Of a DNA stretch of 64,000 bases, positions 1 through 10,056 are shown in pieces. Where the stretch lies: positions 310,001 to 374,000 of the forward strand of contig QQUA01000013.1 in assembly GCA_008501825.1 (NCBI GenBank). Reading direction: 5' to 3'. This stretch comes from Planctomycetota bacterium. GTDB lineage: Bacteria; Planctomycetota; UBA1135. A program made the position numbers and the translations under genes. The notes below the pieces were generated by a model. It saw only the letters and a program-made list of their open reading frames with translations, did not search any database and was not told where the DNA came from. How positions within the stretch are numbered: the first letter of the stretch is position 1; every line of letters begins with the position of its first letter.

Positions 1-657
1 TCCACAGCCCTGACTCCAAAGCCGATTTCATTTCAATTTCGCTTTCAGTTATTTGAAACCGATGACCAGGGTCGGGAAAAAGCCCTCTCCGGTCAAGATC
101 CCTTGCGGGTGGGGCAGTTCCTGTGCCTTCGCTTTCATGCAGATCGAGAACTCTATTTGTATTTCATCAATCGAGACAGTGGTGGCCACTACTACCGCTT
201 GTTTCCGAGTTTGAAACCGGAACTGATCTATTGGAAGCAACCCTTGCCCGCCTTGGCGATCGAAGCCGGGGGCCACCGAATTCCAGCGGCTCCGGAATGG
301 GACTGGAGAGTCACCAGCGCCACGGGATCGGAGATTTTCTATCTGCTTCTTTCTCCGCAACCGTTCGATGCCGAAGTGTTGAACGATTTGCACCTGATTC
401 CGGATCCGAATCTAACTGAAGGAATGACCGCCAGCCTCCGCGACTTGGCCGAAGCGGCCGGCCATACCCCCTTCCGTGGGGTCGGCGGGCGGCGTCCCGG
501 CGCCGGCCAAGCGGAATCCCTCGCCGAAACCGAGCTGCCTTTGAGGGAAATCGTCGACCGCCTCGAAGCCTTGGCCGTGCCCCTTCGCATGGGCGAAAAT
601 TCGGGGCAGGGAGAAATGGTGTATCGATTGGAAATGCAAAATCCGCTGGCGGATTAG
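1..657 (+). CDS. C-terminal part of a DUF4384-like domain protein (5' partial)
   Basis: The frame is open from base 1, so the gene starts outside the window; 218 residues are visible. The segment LRVGQFLCLRFHADRELYLY followed by YFINRDSGGHYYRLFPS fits the DUF4384 pattern, a beta-rich domain often found at the C-terminus of caspase-like, kinase or surface proteins. That assignment rests on pattern recall and is moderate. The last 90 residues are charged and lack a recognised domain. The stop codon overlaps the stop of the convergent DsbA-like gene by 4 bases. The N-terminal partner domain, which would decide the function, is not visible. Confidence 0.6.
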   Translation, partial: STALTPKPISFQFRFQLFETDDQGREKALSGQDPLRVGQFLCLRFHADRELYLYFINRDSGGHYYRLFPSLKPELIYWKQPLPALAIEAGGHRIPAAPEWDWRVTSATGSEIFYLLLSPQPFDAEVLNDLHLIPDPNLTEGMTASLRDLAEAAGHTPFRGVGGRRPGAGQAESLAETELPLREIVDRLEALAVPLRMGENSGQGEMVYRLEMQNPLAD

Positions 658-1310
658 TCGCCGGCGGCCAGCCTCTTCTGGCTCTCTCGATAGGCTTTCT
701 GCACGACTTCAAGGGGCCGATATCCATGGGCAAGGGGAAGGGTTTCCCCGCGGCGGACGAGAAAGAGGGCCGGAAAACCTTGCACGCCCAAAGACTCCAC
801 GGTTTGCCGGTGAGCGTGCAACTGATGTTGAGTTTCCTCCGCTCGCCAAAGCTTTTCAAAAGCGATTGGATCCAAAGGGGGATCCGATGCTGTGGCCGAT
901 TCAGTAGCCGATTGCAACAGTTGAGCCTCATCGGTGACGTCCTTGGCCTGTTGATAGAACGCCTTTTGCAAACTGCGATAAAGACGCCAATCGCCACCGG
1001 GTGCCAATTGTTTGGCCGCCAACACCGCCCGGCAAGCCGGCCACGTACTTCGCTTCGGCGATTGCTGCTGCCAAAGTTGCCAATTCATGGGGACTTGGCA
1101 GCGCTGCTCCACCGCTCGCCAGGCCCCTTGGACGAAACTGCGCATCTCCGGTCCCATCGGCACGCCGGAATCTTCCGCTAACCCTCCCAGGATTAAATCC
1201 ACTTGATTCGCGCCGGGAGTCTGTTCCACGAAGCGATCCAATACCGGTTGAAATCCCCAACACCAGGAGCACAAGGGATCGGCAACGTAAAGCAGGCGGA
1301 GAGGCGGCAT
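654..1310 (-). CDS. DsbA-family thioredoxin-fold protein (FrnE-like)
   Basis: This 218-residue protein opens with a beta strand and then DPLCSWCWGF, the CxxC motif in the W-C-W-G context typical of FrnE-like predicted disulfide isomerases (COG3531 type). The helical insertion and a cis-Pro region (VQGFPALFLV near the C-terminus) also fit the DsbA fold. No signal peptide is seen, so a cytoplasmic thiol-disulfide role is more likely than periplasmic oxidation. It lies 136 bases downstream of the S41 protease on the same strand and could share its transcript. Substrates are unknown. Confidence 0.85.
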   Translation of the reverse strand: MPPLRLLYVADPLCSWCWGFQPVLDRFVEQTPGANQVDLILGGLAEDSGVPMGPEMRSFVQGAWRAVEQRCQVPMNWQLWQQQSPKRSTWPACRAVLAAKQLAPGGDWRLYRSLQKAFYQQAKDVTDEAQLLQSATESATASDPPLDPIAFEKLWRAEETQHQLHAHRQTVESLGVQGFPALFLVRRGETLPLAHGYRPLEVVQKAYRESQKRLAAGD

Positions 1311-1446
1311 GAGCGGAAATGACCTCCGCGCCCATGATGGAACTTTCGACTCCGGATTTCCAACCCTGGGTCGGCCAAATTTAAGATCAGCCCCCTTCCG
1401 GTGCCTGAAGAGGGCTGGTGTTAGACCACGGAAGGAGAGTGGGAAC

Positions 1447-3720
1447 TCAGCCTTCCTGGCTAGGAGTCTCCGCCCCGTTGGCGGCGCCGGCGGCGACTAC
1501 CGCGGTGTACTCCGGCACCTGTTGAATGTCCTTACCGGCATCCTGGAACACCTGCTGAATCGCCCGTTGCAACTGAGGATCTTCCACAAAGTCTCCCATG
1601 GCCCGATTGCCGGCAAACACCTTGCCGCGGGCGTCGGAAACCACTTGGCGCAAGTTCAACCGTACCCATTGCCGCACCACGTCGGCTTTCAGATCGGTTT
1701 CCAAGCCCTCGTAGTAGGCATCCCAACCGGGGTAGCGCAAGGGATCCTTGCCGTCGAATTCGGCCAAGTCCACCGCCACTTCAGGATTTTCCTCGTAAAG
1801 ATTCAAGGCGTATTCCCGGAACGCCGATTCGCCGATCAAGCGATCCAATTCCTTGAGGTCGCGTAAATCGAATTCCGGAAAAGCCACCGCCACGTCCGGT
1901 TCCACTCCGCCTTGTTCCACCACCCGACCCTCGTGATCGCGCAAGGTGTGAATCGTGGAACCGTCGGGCAGAAAGTAGTAGGCGAGGGTCAACTTGATCC
2001 GCGGACCGTAGTCGTACTTTTGGTTGCGGTTGCTGTCGACGAACTCCTCCCACTCGTCCCAGTAATAGTTGCGATTGGCATCGTCGAACAACTCATCGGG
2101 CAAACTCCGCAACGGCAGAAGCCTTTGCACCGATCCCTTGCCGTGAGTCCGCTCACCGATCAAGGTGGCCCGGCCATGAGCCGACAAGGCTCCAGCGACG
2201 ATTTCCGATGCCGAAGCGCTGTATTCGTTCACCAACACGGTCAGCGGAATCCCGTCGGACACGGCCGCTTTTTCCCGGGTGAAGTGTTTCTCAATTTCCC
2301 CGGCCCGAGTCCGAGTACTGACGATGAGTTGGCGGGAGTCCAAAAATACGTCGCACACCGCCACCGCCTGGGTCAGCAGACCACCGCTGTTGTTGCGCAA
2401 GTCCAGCACCACGCCGGAAAGCCAACCTTCGGCCTTGGCCGCCGCCACCTGCTCTTCGATGGCTACCCCAACGTCTTCGGCGAAGCTCAGCAATTCCAGA
2501 TAAAGGACGCCACCGGGAAAGCGTTCCGAACGCAGGGTCGGAATTTCGATCAAGCGGCGCTCGATGTCGAATTTGCGCGATTCCGACCAGCCCCGACGGT
2601 GGACTTCAATGTTGACGAAAGTGCCCGGCTTGCCCTTCAGGCGTTTGATGATTTCATCATTGGGTTGATTCAGAGTCGACCAACCATCCACCGACAGAAT
2701 TTTGTCTCCGGACAGCAAACCCTTTTCATAGGCCGGCCCGGAATAGATCGGCCGAATGATGGTAAAGACTTCGTCCCGGGTATCGACGTAGGCTCCGATG
2801 CCGCCGTATTCCGGCCGAATGTCGAACATGAACTCGCCGTATTCTTTCCCGCTCAAATAACTGCTGTGGGGATCCAAGCGCCGCAGCAAACCGTCGGCGG
2901 CGGCGGCGACCAACTCTTCACGACTGAATTGTTCGCCTTCCATGTGCAGCGTTTCGATGTGCCGCAACACTTCCCAAAGCAAACGCAAATCCCCTTCGTT
3001 TTGAGCCCGGCCTTTGACGGCGCTTTCGGTTTCGTAACGACTTTCCAAATAGGCCAACTTGTTGCGATAACGCTCCCGCTGTTCCAGGTTCTGGAGCAAG
3101 CTTTGAGCCAAGGCCGCATGGGGTCCGAAACCGGCAGCCAGCCGCTCCAATTCATCCAGGACGTCGTCGTTGTCCAAATCCCCGGCTCGAGCCAAGGTCA
3201 ACAACGCCAAGCTGCGGACTTTTTCTTCCTCCACCCGGCCGGCGGCGGCCAGCAGGCGGCGGGCGGCCCTCCGCCGGGCCCCATCGCCGATTTCAAACAA
3301 CACCAAAGCCGCTTCGGTGTACAGCTCCGGGTGGTCTTCGACGGCGTGTCCGGCCAGCCAATCGCCCAAGGCCTTTTGGGTGCCTTCATCCAGACCGAAA
3401 GTTTCCAGCCGCAAGGTCGCCAGGGCGGCGGACGCCAGCGAAGGACGCTCCGGATCGAGCAAATCCACCAGGTACACGCCGCCGGCGGGGGCCCCGGTCA
3501 GGGCCAGGACCCGAGCCAAGCACAGGGAGGAGACCCCCTCGAGCTCCGGCAGGCGGCCGGCCGCTCCCTTCAACCATTGCTCGTCAGCGGGAGCTTCGAA
3601 ATCCTCCGCCAAAACCAAGGCCTGGGCTGGGCTGGCGCTTTGGGCCTGAGTGAGCAGTTGGTCCAGGTCGCCGGCGGCGGGGTCCTGGAGGAAGGCAATC
3701 AGCAAGGAGACAAGCAGCAT
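1447..3720 (-). CDS. S41 family C-terminal processing protease with PDZ domain
   Basis: 757 residues from the chosen start. An earlier ATG at 3798 would overlap the divergent moaC start; the ATG at 3720 begins a clean signal peptide (MLLVSLLIAFLQDP). A helical, HEAT-like N-terminal half of about 220 residues precedes the CTP core. A PDZ domain (YGGIGAYVDTRDEVF to GDKILSVDGWST) spans roughly residues 300-375. The S41 domain carries NEYSASASEI with Ser503 and GERTHGKGS with Lys528, the Ser-Lys dyad at the usual 25-residue spacing. It probably trims or degrades exported proteins at their C-termini. It is longer than typical CtpA because of the N-terminal repeat region and an Asp/Asn-rich insertion (DANRNYYWDEWEEF). 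Confidence 0.93.
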   Translation of the reverse strand: MLLVSLLIAFLQDPAAGDLDQLLTQAQSASPAQALVLAEDFEAPADEQWLKGAAGRLPELEGVSSLCLARVLALTGAPAGGVYLVDLLDPERPSLASAALATLRLETFGLDEGTQKALGDWLAGHAVEDHPELYTEAALVLFEIGDGARRRAARRLLAAAGRVEEEKVRSLALLTLARAGDLDNDDVLDELERLAAGFGPHAALAQSLLQNLEQRERYRNKLAYLESRYETESAVKGRAQNEGDLRLLWEVLRHIETLHMEGEQFSREELVAAAADGLLRRLDPHSSYLSGKEYGEFMFDIRPEYGGIGAYVDTRDEVFTIIRPIYSGPAYEKGLLSGDKILSVDGWSTLNQPNDEIIKRLKGKPGTFVNIEVHRRGWSESRKFDIERRLIEIPTLRSERFPGGVLYLELLSFAEDVGVAIEEQVAAAKAEGWLSGVVLDLRNNSGGLLTQAVAVCDVFLDSRQLIVSTRTRAGEIEKHFTREKAAVSDGIPLTVLVNEYSASASEIVAGALSAHGRATLIGERTHGKGSVQRLLPLRSLPDELFDDANRNYYWDEWEEFVDSNRNQKYDYGPRIKLTLAYYFLPDGSTIHTLRDHEGRVVEQGGVEPDVAVAFPEFDLRDLKELDRLIGESAFREYALNLYEENPEVAVDLAEFDGKDPLRYPGWDAYYEGLETDLKADVVRQWVRLNLRQVVSDARGKVFAGNRAMGDFVEDPQLQRAIQQVFQDAGKDIQQVPEYTAVVAAGAANGAETPSQEG

Positions 3721-3796
3721 GAACTTCGCCAATGGGCTCTCTAAACTATCGGCTCGAATCGATCCCGTCTCGACAATACGGAGCAGAAAGCCAAAC

Positions 3797-4282
3797 ATGA
3801 GTGCCGGCGAAGATTTCAGTCACCTGGATGCCGAAGGGCGGTCCAAGATGGTCGACGTCGGCGCCAAAGCCGCCACCCGGCGGGAGGCCGAAGCGGAAGC
3901 CAAGGTCTTTTTTTCAGCCGCCGCCTTCGAGCGCATCCAGCGCGGAGACCTTCCCAAAGGAGCCCTCGCCGAGCCCGCCCGATTGGCCGGAATTCTTGCT
4001 GCGAAAAGGACTTCGGAGTGGATTCCCTTGTGCCATCCATTGTTTTTGGATAGCGTTTCGGTGGACATCCGATTGCTGCCTGAGGCGCAGGCCATGGAAA
4101 TTCGCTGCACCGCTCGTTGCACCGGCAAGACCGGTGTCGAGATGGAAGCCATGGTTGGAGCCGCCGCCGCCGCCCTGACCGTTTACGACATGACCAAGGC
4201 CCTGGATAAGGGAAGCCGAATCGAAGGCTTGAGACTGCTTCGAAAATCCGGCGGAAAATCAGGGGAGTGGCAGGCACAATAG
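3797..4282 (+). CDS. moaC: Cyclic pyranopterin monophosphate synthase MoaC
   Basis: 161 residues, the usual MoaC length. The enzyme converts 3',8-cyclo-7,8-dihydro-GTP into cyclic pyranopterin monophosphate in molybdenum cofactor synthesis. The conserved blocks are visible: MVDVGAKAATRREA near the N-terminus, IPLCHPLFLDSV, GVEMEAMVGA and YDMTKALDKG, which holds the catalytic Asp/Lys pair. The usual Cys of YDMCK is Thr here. An upstream in-frame extension exists but overlaps the protease gene, so the ATG at 3797 is preferred. No other Moco gene lies in the window, so the gene is isolated from its pathway and heads a run of acc and nucleotide-sugar genes. Confidence 0.93.
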   Translation: MSAGEDFSHLDAEGRSKMVDVGAKAATRREAEAEAKVFFSAAAFERIQRGDLPKGALAEPARLAGILAAKRTSEWIPLCHPLFLDSVSVDIRLLPEAQAMEIRCTARCTGKTGVEMEAMVGAAAAALTVYDMTKALDKGSRIEGLRLLRKSGGKSGEWQAQ

Positions 4283-4363
4283 GGCCTCCGCGGCGGCGCA
4301 AGCCCCCGTGCCCCCCTGCTTTCCGCACCCTTCCAGCCCTGCCAGCCCACGAAGGCCGCACCG

Positions 4364-4843
4364 GTGGACGTCGAACTGCTCGAACGCCTGCTCGCCCTCA
4401 TGCAAGAGGGTGATCTAACTACCCTCGAATACGAACACAAGGGGACCAAGATCCACCTGTGCCGTCGCCAAGATCCGCCGCCCCAGGTGGTCATGGCCGG
4501 AGGGAATCCCTTTCCCCAAGGACTGCCCGCGGCCAATCCCGGGGCTCCAGCGCCGGCTCCGCCGGCTGGTGCCGCCCCGGCGGCTGAAGTCGAAGAGGCT
4601 GGAGTCACGGTGGTGAAAGCCCCGATGGTCGGCACCTTCTACCGCTCACCGAGTCCGGAGGCCGAACCCTTCGCCGGGGTCGGCGATCGGGTCGGGCCGG
4701 AAACCGTCGTGTGCATCTTGGAGGCCATGAAGGTCATGAACGAGATCAAGGCGGAAATCGGTGGCGAGGTGGTAGCCATCCTGGCCGAGAACGGGGATCC
4801 GGTGGAATACGGTCAACCTCTGTTCAAAATCCGCACCGCCTGA
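4364..4843 (+). CDS. accB: Biotin carboxyl carrier protein of acetyl-CoA carboxylase
   Basis: 159 residues with a GTG start. The N-terminal part is helical, followed by a Pro/Ala-rich linker (about residues 48-76), then the biotinyl domain. The biotinylation site EAMKVMNEI puts biotin on Lys123. The preceding [16 protein letters not shown] block is classic AccB. It carries CO2 between biotin carboxylase and carboxyltransferase in the first step of fatty-acid synthesis. accC starts 7 bases downstream, which is the normal accBC arrangement. No carboxyltransferase gene (accA or accD) is in the window. Confidence 0.95.
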   Translation: MDVELLERLLALMQEGDLTTLEYEHKGTKIHLCRRQDPPPQVVMAGGNPFPQGLPAANPGAPAPAPPAGAAPAAEVEEAGVTVVKAPMVGTFYRSPSPEAEPFAGVGDRVGPETVVCILEAMKVMNEIKAEIGGEVVAILAENGDPVEYGQPLFKIRTA

Positions 4844-4850
4844 TTCCCCC

Positions 4851-6200
4851 ATGTTTCGTCGCGTTCTGATCGCAAATCGCGGGGAAATCGCTCTCCGCGT
4901 CATTCGCGCATGCCAGGAACTGGGGGTGGAATCGGTTGCGGTGTATTCGCAAGCCGATGCCGGGGCGCCGTATCTGGACCTGGCCGATGAAGCCATTTGC
5001 ATTGGCCCGGCCGAGGCCCGCCAGTCTTACCTCGACATTCCCAGCATCATTAGCGCCGCGGAAATCGCCGACGTGGAAGCCATCCATCCTGGATACGGCT
5101 TCTTGGCCGAGAACGCCCACTTCGCCGAAGTCTGTCGGGAATGCAACATTCATTTCATCGGCCCGCCGCCGGAAGTGATCGCCACCTGCGGCGACAAATC
5201 CCAAGCCAAGCACATCGCTCGGCAGGCGGAAGTTCCGGTGGTTCCCGGCTCCGAAGGCCTGGTCGCCAACGTCGACGAAGCCATCGCCATTGCCCGGGAC
5301 ATCGGCTACCCGGTCATGATCAAGGCCACCGCCGGCGGCGGCGGTCGCGGCATGCGGCTAGCCAGCAATGAAGTGAGTTTGGTCAATGGCTTCCATCAAG
5401 CCCGGAGCGAAGCCACCGCCGCCTTCGGCGACGGTTCGGTGTACGTGGAAAAGTTCATTGAGAACCCGCGACACATCGAATTTCAAATCTTGGCCGGCCC
5501 CGAAGGCAACGTGATTCACTTGGGCGAGCGCGATTGTTCCATCCAGCGCCGCCATCAAAAGTTGATCGAGGAATCGCCTTCCCCGGCGCTGACCCCTTCC
5601 TTGCGCCAGCGGATGGGGGACGCAGCCGTGGCTTTCGCCAAGCAAGCCGGATATCGCAATGCCGGAACCGTCGAGTTCTTGCTCGATTCCCACGGCAATT
5701 TCTATTTCATCGAATTGAATGCCCGCATTCAGGTCGAGCACTGCGTAACCGAATTGGTCACCGGAGTGGACTTGGTGCGCTGGCAACTTCGCATCGCCGC
5801 CGGAGAAGACCTGGACCTCAAGCAGGAAGACATCGACTTGCGCGGCCACGCGATTGAATTCCGCTTGAATGCGGAAAACACCGAGTTCAACTTTGCGCCG
5901 ACGCCGGGCCGCATTGAACGTCTGGTCCTTCCCGGGGGCCCCCGGGTTCGGCTCGACACTCACGTCATCGCCGGTTACGAGATTCCCCGCCACTACGATT
6001 CCATGGTGGGCAAACTCATTGTTCACGGTGCCGATCGGCAAGAAGCCATCCGCACCGGCGCCCGGGCCCTTTCCGAAATCCGGGTGGAGGGCCCCGGCAT
6101 CCACACCACGGTTCCCTTGCACCGGCGCATCTTGGCTCAGGCCGAGTTCGTCAACGGCCAAGTGGATACCGGCTTCCTAGAACGATTCCTCGAGTCTTAA
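4851..6200 (+). CDS. accC: Acetyl-CoA carboxylase biotin carboxylase subunit
   Basis: 449 residues, the family length. It catalyses ATP-dependent carboxylation of the biotin on AccB. Visible blocks: [20 protein letters not shown] at the N-terminus, an ATP-grasp region with [12 protein letters not shown], the [12 protein letters not shown] segment, and the catalytic [12 protein letters not shown]. The latter reads NARIQVEH where most homologues have NTRIQVEH or NPRIQVEH. It sits 7 bases after accB and 9 bases before the next gene, so the operon is tight. Confidence 0.96.
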   Translation: MFRRVLIANRGEIALRVIRACQELGVESVAVYSQADAGAPYLDLADEAICIGPAEARQSYLDIPSIISAAEIADVEAIHPGYGFLAENAHFAEVCRECNIHFIGPPPEVIATCGDKSQAKHIARQAEVPVVPGSEGLVANVDEAIAIARDIGYPVMIKATAGGGGRGMRLASNEVSLVNGFHQARSEATAAFGDGSVYVEKFIENPRHIEFQILAGPEGNVIHLGERDCSIQRRHQKLIEESPSPALTPSLRQRMGDAAVAFAKQAGYRNAGTVEFLLDSHGNFYFIELNARIQVEHCVTELVTGVDLVRWQLRIAAGEDLDLKQEDIDLRGHAIEFRLNAENTEFNFAPTPGRIERLVLPGGPRVRLDTHVIAGYEIPRHYDSMVGKLIVHGADRQEAIRTGARALSEIRVEGPGIHTTVPLHRRILAQAEFVNGQVDTGFLERFLES

Positions 6201-6209
6201 TCACCACCC

Positions 6210-7154
6210 ATGCCCAGAGCCCTCGTTACAGGCGGTGCCGGCTTCCTCGGCTCCCACCTTTGCGAACGACTCCTGGATCGCGGCTACGAAGTCGTGGCCA
6301 TGGACAATCTGCTGACCGGAGACATGCGCAACGTCGAGCATCTGCTGGACCTGCCTGCGTTTTCCCTGGTGCAGCACGATGTCAGCCAGTACATCCATCT
6401 GCCCGGCGAATTGGACGCCATTTTCCATTTCGCTTCGCCGGCTTCTCCGGTGGACTTCGCCCGGGTGCCGATTCAGACCATGAAAGTCGGCAGCTTGGGC
6501 ACCCACAACTGTTTGGGTTTGGCGCTGGCCAAAGGCGCTCGATTCCTGCTGGCAAGCACCAGTGAGGTTTACGGCGACCCGCTCGAACACCCGCAAAAGG
6601 AAAGCTACTTCGGCAACGTCAACCCGATCAGCACTCGAGGCGTATACGACGAAGCCAAGCGCTTCGCCGAATCGCTGACCATGGCCTATAACCGTTTCCA
6701 CGGCGTGGAAACCCGCATCGTGCGAATTTTCAACACCTATGGGCCGCGCATGCGCCTGGATGACGGTCGCGTCCTGCCCCAGTTCATGCGCTGCGCCCTG
6801 CGCGGCCGGCCGTTGACCATTCACGGAGAAGGGACTCAAACCCGTTCTTTCTGCTTCGTCGACGATTTGATCGAAGGCATTTTGCGCTTGTTCGACAGCG
6901 ACCACGATTTGCCCACCAACATCGGCAATCCCCGGGAAATGACCATCCTGGAGTTCGCCAAGCACGTCCAGGCCATCGCCGGTACCGAATTGGAACTGGA
7001 GTTCAAGCCGCTGCCGGAGGGCGATCCCAAAGTTCGCCGCCCCGACATCAGCAAAGCCAAACAGATTCTTGACTGGGAACCGCAAGTCCCGGTGGAAGAC
7101 GGCCTGCGCCGGGCCTTGGAGTTTTTCCAAAGCCGGGTTTCCGAGATGGTTTGA
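6210..7154 (+). CDS. UDP-glucuronate decarboxylase-like NAD-dependent epimerase/dehydratase
   Basis: 314 residues of the extended SDR family. The Rossmann motif [10 protein letters not shown] is at residues 8-17. The catalytic Tyr-Lys pair is in [14 protein letters not shown], and [19 protein letters not shown] matches UDP-xylose synthase (UXS) proteins. The expected reaction is UDP-glucuronate to UDP-xylose plus CO2, with NAD+ bound. The UXS call is favoured over a 4-epimerase by the YDEAKRFAE and NTYGPRM blocks. It stands between accC and glmS, with another glucuronate-using enzyme nearby, which suggests supply of envelope polysaccharide precursors. Confidence 0.87.
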   Translation: MPRALVTGGAGFLGSHLCERLLDRGYEVVAMDNLLTGDMRNVEHLLDLPAFSLVQHDVSQYIHLPGELDAIFHFASPASPVDFARVPIQTMKVGSLGTHNCLGLALAKGARFLLASTSEVYGDPLEHPQKESYFGNVNPISTRGVYDEAKRFAESLTMAYNRFHGVETRIVRIFNTYGPRMRLDDGRVLPQFMRCALRGRPLTIHGEGTQTRSFCFVDDLIEGILRLFDSDHDLPTNIGNPREMTILEFAKHVQAIAGTELELEFKPLPEGDPKVRRPDISKAKQILDWEPQVPVEDGLRRALEFFQSRVSEMV

Positions 7155-7195
7155 AAGCGCCTCAGCCGCTTTCCAGATAAGAGGGATCGAAGGAG

Positions 7196-9046
7196 ATGTG
7201 CGGTATCGTCGCAGCCGTTGGAAGCCATGGGGACGTCGTTCCCTCGGTACTCACCGGTCTGAAAACCCTGGAGTACCGGGGCTATGACTCGGCTGGAGTC
7301 GCCGTGCTCACCGATCACGGTCTGGAAGTCCGGCGCAAAATGGGCAAGATTGCGGTTTTGGAACAGGAACTGGCCAGCAATGGCATTCCGCCGTCCAGCC
7401 AAGCCGTCGCTCACACCCGCTGGGCTACTCATGGGGCTCCGTCCGATTTCAATGCCCACCCGCACACCGACGATCGCCGGGAAGTGGTGGTGGTGCACAA
7501 CGGCATCATTGAAAACTACGTCGAGTTGCGGGAATTGCTCGGCGCCTACGGCCATGAGTTTTCCTCCGACACCGACACCGAGGTCCTGGCCCATTTGATC
7601 GCTCACTTCCTACGCCAGGGATCGGATTTGTACGGCGCCACCCGCCAGGCTTTGCAACGGGTTCATGGCGCTTACGGTTTGGTGGTCCTGTCCACCCTGG
7701 AGCCGGGAACCCTGGTGGTCGCGAGGCAAGATTCACCCTTGGTGGTGGGACTTGGCGAGAACGCCCATTTCGCCGCCAGCGACATGCCGGCCTTGTTGCA
7801 CCTCACCCGCGACTTCGTGGTGCTGGACAACGGCGAAAGCGCTCGCTTGACCGCTGACGATTGGCAGATCTTCGACTCCGAAGGCAAACCCAGAGAAGCC
7901 GAAGTCTTCCACTGTGAGTGGAGCACCGAACAGGCGGATAAAGCCGGCTATGAGCACTACATGCTCAAGGAAATCGAAGAGCAGCCGGACGTATTGGCTC
8001 GAACCGCCTTCGATCGCCTTCACGACGGCACCGGCGACGTCGAATTCGAAGAAGAGTTCGGTTTGACGGATGAAGATTTGCGCCAATTCCGGCGGTTGCG
8101 CTTCATGGCCATGGGCACTTCCTTCCACGCCGCCTTGTTGGGGCAAATGATGCTGGGAGAGTTGGCCCGCCTGCCGGGAGAAACGCTCAATGCCAGCGAG
8201 TTTCTTTACAGCCCGCGGATTCCGGAAGAAGAAGCTCTCACCGTCGTCGTCAGCCAGTCCGGGGAAACCGCCGACAGCCTCCGGGCCATGCGAGAAGTCC
8301 AAGACCGGGGCGGCAAAGTTCTCGGTATTTGCAACGTCCAGGGTTCCACCCTGGCCCGCGAAGCCGACTATCTGGTGCTGACTCACTGCGGCCCGGAAGT
8401 GGGCGTCGCTTCCACCAAGGCCTTCTTCGGTCAAGTCACCGCCCTTTATCTTTTGGCTCTTCGAGTCGGTCGGGCCACCGGCCACATCTCGCCGAAAAAA
8501 GGCCAGGGTTATCTGTCCGATCTCCGGCAATTGCGCCACAAACTCGACGTCCTGTTCAGTCCGGAAGCCGGTGAAGCGGTCCATAGGGCGGCCGACTTGT
8601 TGGCTTCGGTTCAAAGCTGCCTTTTCCTCGGCCGGGGCTTGCAATACCCGATCGCTTTGGAAGGTGCTTTGAAGCTCAAAGAAATCTCTTACATTCACGC
8701 CGAGGGTTATCCGGCCGGGGAAATGAAGCACGGCCCGATCGCTTTGATCGATCCGAATTTCCCAGTAGTCGCCGTCGCCACTCCGGGACGGACTTACGAC
8801 AAGATGGTTTCGAATTTGGAAGAAGTGCGAGCTCGAAACGGTCGGGTCGTCACGGTGGCGGTGCAAGGGGACCGCAAAGTGGAATCCCTAAGCGACGCCA
8901 TGCTGCCGGTTCCGGAAGTTCCGGAACTCCTGGCACCCTTGGTCAACATCATTCCCTTGCAACGGCTTTCTTACGAAGTGGCCAAGCGATTGGACCGGGA
9001 CATCGATCAACCGCGCAATTTGGCGAAATCGGTGACGGTCGAATAG
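7196..9046 (+). CDS. glmS: Glutamine-fructose-6-phosphate aminotransferase (isomerizing)
   Basis: 616 residues. It makes glucosamine-6-phosphate from fructose-6-phosphate and glutamine, the first step toward UDP-GlcNAc. Met1 is removed to expose Cys2 (MCGIVAAVG), the N-terminal nucleophile. HTRWATHGAPSDFNAHPH and the glutaminase core follow, then two SIS domains with VVSQSGETADSLRAM and the ending DQPRNLAKSVTVE, all diagnostic for GlmS. A GAGGGA/AAGGAG stretch lies just upstream. The 41-base gap is too small for a glmS ribozyme, and none is seen. Confidence 0.97.
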   Translation: MCGIVAAVGSHGDVVPSVLTGLKTLEYRGYDSAGVAVLTDHGLEVRRKMGKIAVLEQELASNGIPPSSQAVAHTRWATHGAPSDFNAHPHTDDRREVVVVHNGIIENYVELRELLGAYGHEFSSDTDTEVLAHLIAHFLRQGSDLYGATRQALQRVHGAYGLVVLSTLEPGTLVVARQDSPLVVGLGENAHFAASDMPALLHLTRDFVVLDNGESARLTADDWQIFDSEGKPREAEVFHCEWSTEQADKAGYEHYMLKEIEEQPDVLARTAFDRLHDGTGDVEFEEEFGLTDEDLRQFRRLRFMAMGTSFHAALLGQMMLGELARLPGETLNASEFLYSPRIPEEEALTVVVSQSGETADSLRAMREVQDRGGKVLGICNVQGSTLAREADYLVLTHCGPEVGVASTKAFFGQVTALYLLALRVGRATGHISPKKGQGYLSDLRQLRHKLDVLFSPEAGEAVHRAADLLASVQSCLFLGRGLQYPIALEGALKLKEISYIHAEGYPAGEMKHGPIALIDPNFPVVAVATPGRTYDKMVSNLEEVRARNGRVVTVAVQGDRKVESLSDAMLPVPEVPELLAPLVNIIPLQRLSYEVAKRLDRDIDQPRNLAKSVTVE

Positions 9047-9091
9047 CTTTGCCGACGCCGTTCCGACCCCTGCAATCCTGGGGCGTCGTTC

Positions 9092-10048
9092 ATGAAAAAG
9101 GTCCTGATCACCGGCGCCGCCGGATTCATCGGTTCACACTTGACCGAGCGTTGCCTGGCCGACGGCTGGCAAGTTACCGGCCTGGACAATTTCGACGATT
9201 ACTACGATCCGGCGATTAAAGAAGGCAATTTGCGCCAGGCGGCGAAAAACGACCGTTTTCAGTTGATTCGCGGCGACATTCGCGACCGGGCGCTGATGAA
9301 ATCGCTGTTGCAAGAACAGGCCTTCGATCTGGTGGTGCACTTGGCAGCCCGGGCCGGAGTTCGTCCTTCCTTGGAAAATCCGGCTTTATACATGGACGTC
9401 AACGTCCAGGGAACTTTGGCCATTTTGGACGGCTTGCGCCACAGCCCTGCCACTCCCTTGGTGGCGGCTTCCTCCTCCAGCGTATACGGCGGCTTGCGCC
9501 ACACGCCCTTTGTCGAAGAAGACGACACTTCCAAACCGGTTTCCCCTTACGCCGCCAGCAAGAAAGCCATGGAAGTGTTATGCCACACCTACCATCACCT
9601 ATACGGCCTGGCGATCACCTGCCTGCGTTTTTTTACCGTGTACGGGCCGCGCCAAAGGCCGGACATGGCGATCGCCAAATTCAGCAATCGGATGTTGCAG
9701 GGCCAGCCGATCCCCATGTTCGGCGACGGTCAAACCCAGCGCGATTACACCTTCATTGACGACATCATTGACGGTGTCCGCCGGGCCATGGAAAACGTGG
9801 ACGGTTTCGAGATTTACAACCTCGGCGAATCCAGGACCACCCGCCTGCACGAATTGATCGCTCAATTGGCGAAGGCTTTAAACGTAGAAGCGGTCATCGA
9901 CCGCCAGCCGCCGCAGCCGGGAGACGTGCCTTTGACTTGTGCCTCGGTGGAGAAAGCCAGACGCAAGTTGGGTTATCAGCCCAATACGGAAGTGGCCGAA
10001 GGTTTGCGCCGTTACGCCGCCTGGAGATTGAAACAAGCTACGGCTTAA
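9092..10048 (+). CDS. UDP-glucuronate 4-epimerase-like NAD-dependent epimerase
   Basis: 318 residues, extended SDR. It shows GAAGFIGSHLTERCL, then GLDNFDDYYDPAIKEGNL, a signature of UDP-glucuronate/UDP-GalA 4-epimerases (CapI/GAE group). The catalytic SSSSVYGG and PYAASKKAMEV blocks follow, then FFTVYGPRQRPDMA and DGQTQRDYTFIDD. The expected product is UDP-galacturonate for surface polysaccharide. The substrate is inferred from the DDYYDP motif and not proven. It is 45 bases after glmS and 8 bases before another epimerase. Confidence 0.88.
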   Translation: MKKVLITGAAGFIGSHLTERCLADGWQVTGLDNFDDYYDPAIKEGNLRQAAKNDRFQLIRGDIRDRALMKSLLQEQAFDLVVHLAARAGVRPSLENPALYMDVNVQGTLAILDGLRHSPATPLVAASSSSVYGGLRHTPFVEEDDTSKPVSPYAASKKAMEVLCHTYHHLYGLAITCLRFFTVYGPRQRPDMAIAKFSNRMLQGQPIPMFGDGQTQRDYTFIDDIIDGVRRAMENVDGFEIYNLGESRTTRLHELIAQLAKALNVEAVIDRQPPQPGDVPLTCASVEKARRKLGYQPNTEVAEGLRRYAAWRLKQATA

Positions 10049-10056
10049 AGCCGGTC

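Noticed and set aside
1912..3744. A 610-codon open frame on the plus strand
   Set aside because: It is antisense to the S41 protease, whose motifs and signal peptide are clear; the plus-strand translation has no domain and arises from codon bias.
3721..3796. Possible Moco riboswitch in front of moaC
   Set aside because: The 76-base divergent gap is too short and shows no recognisable Moco element.
7155..7195. Possible glmS ribozyme upstream of glmS
   Set aside because: Only 41 bases separate the genes, too short for the ribozyme core, and no matching structure is seen.
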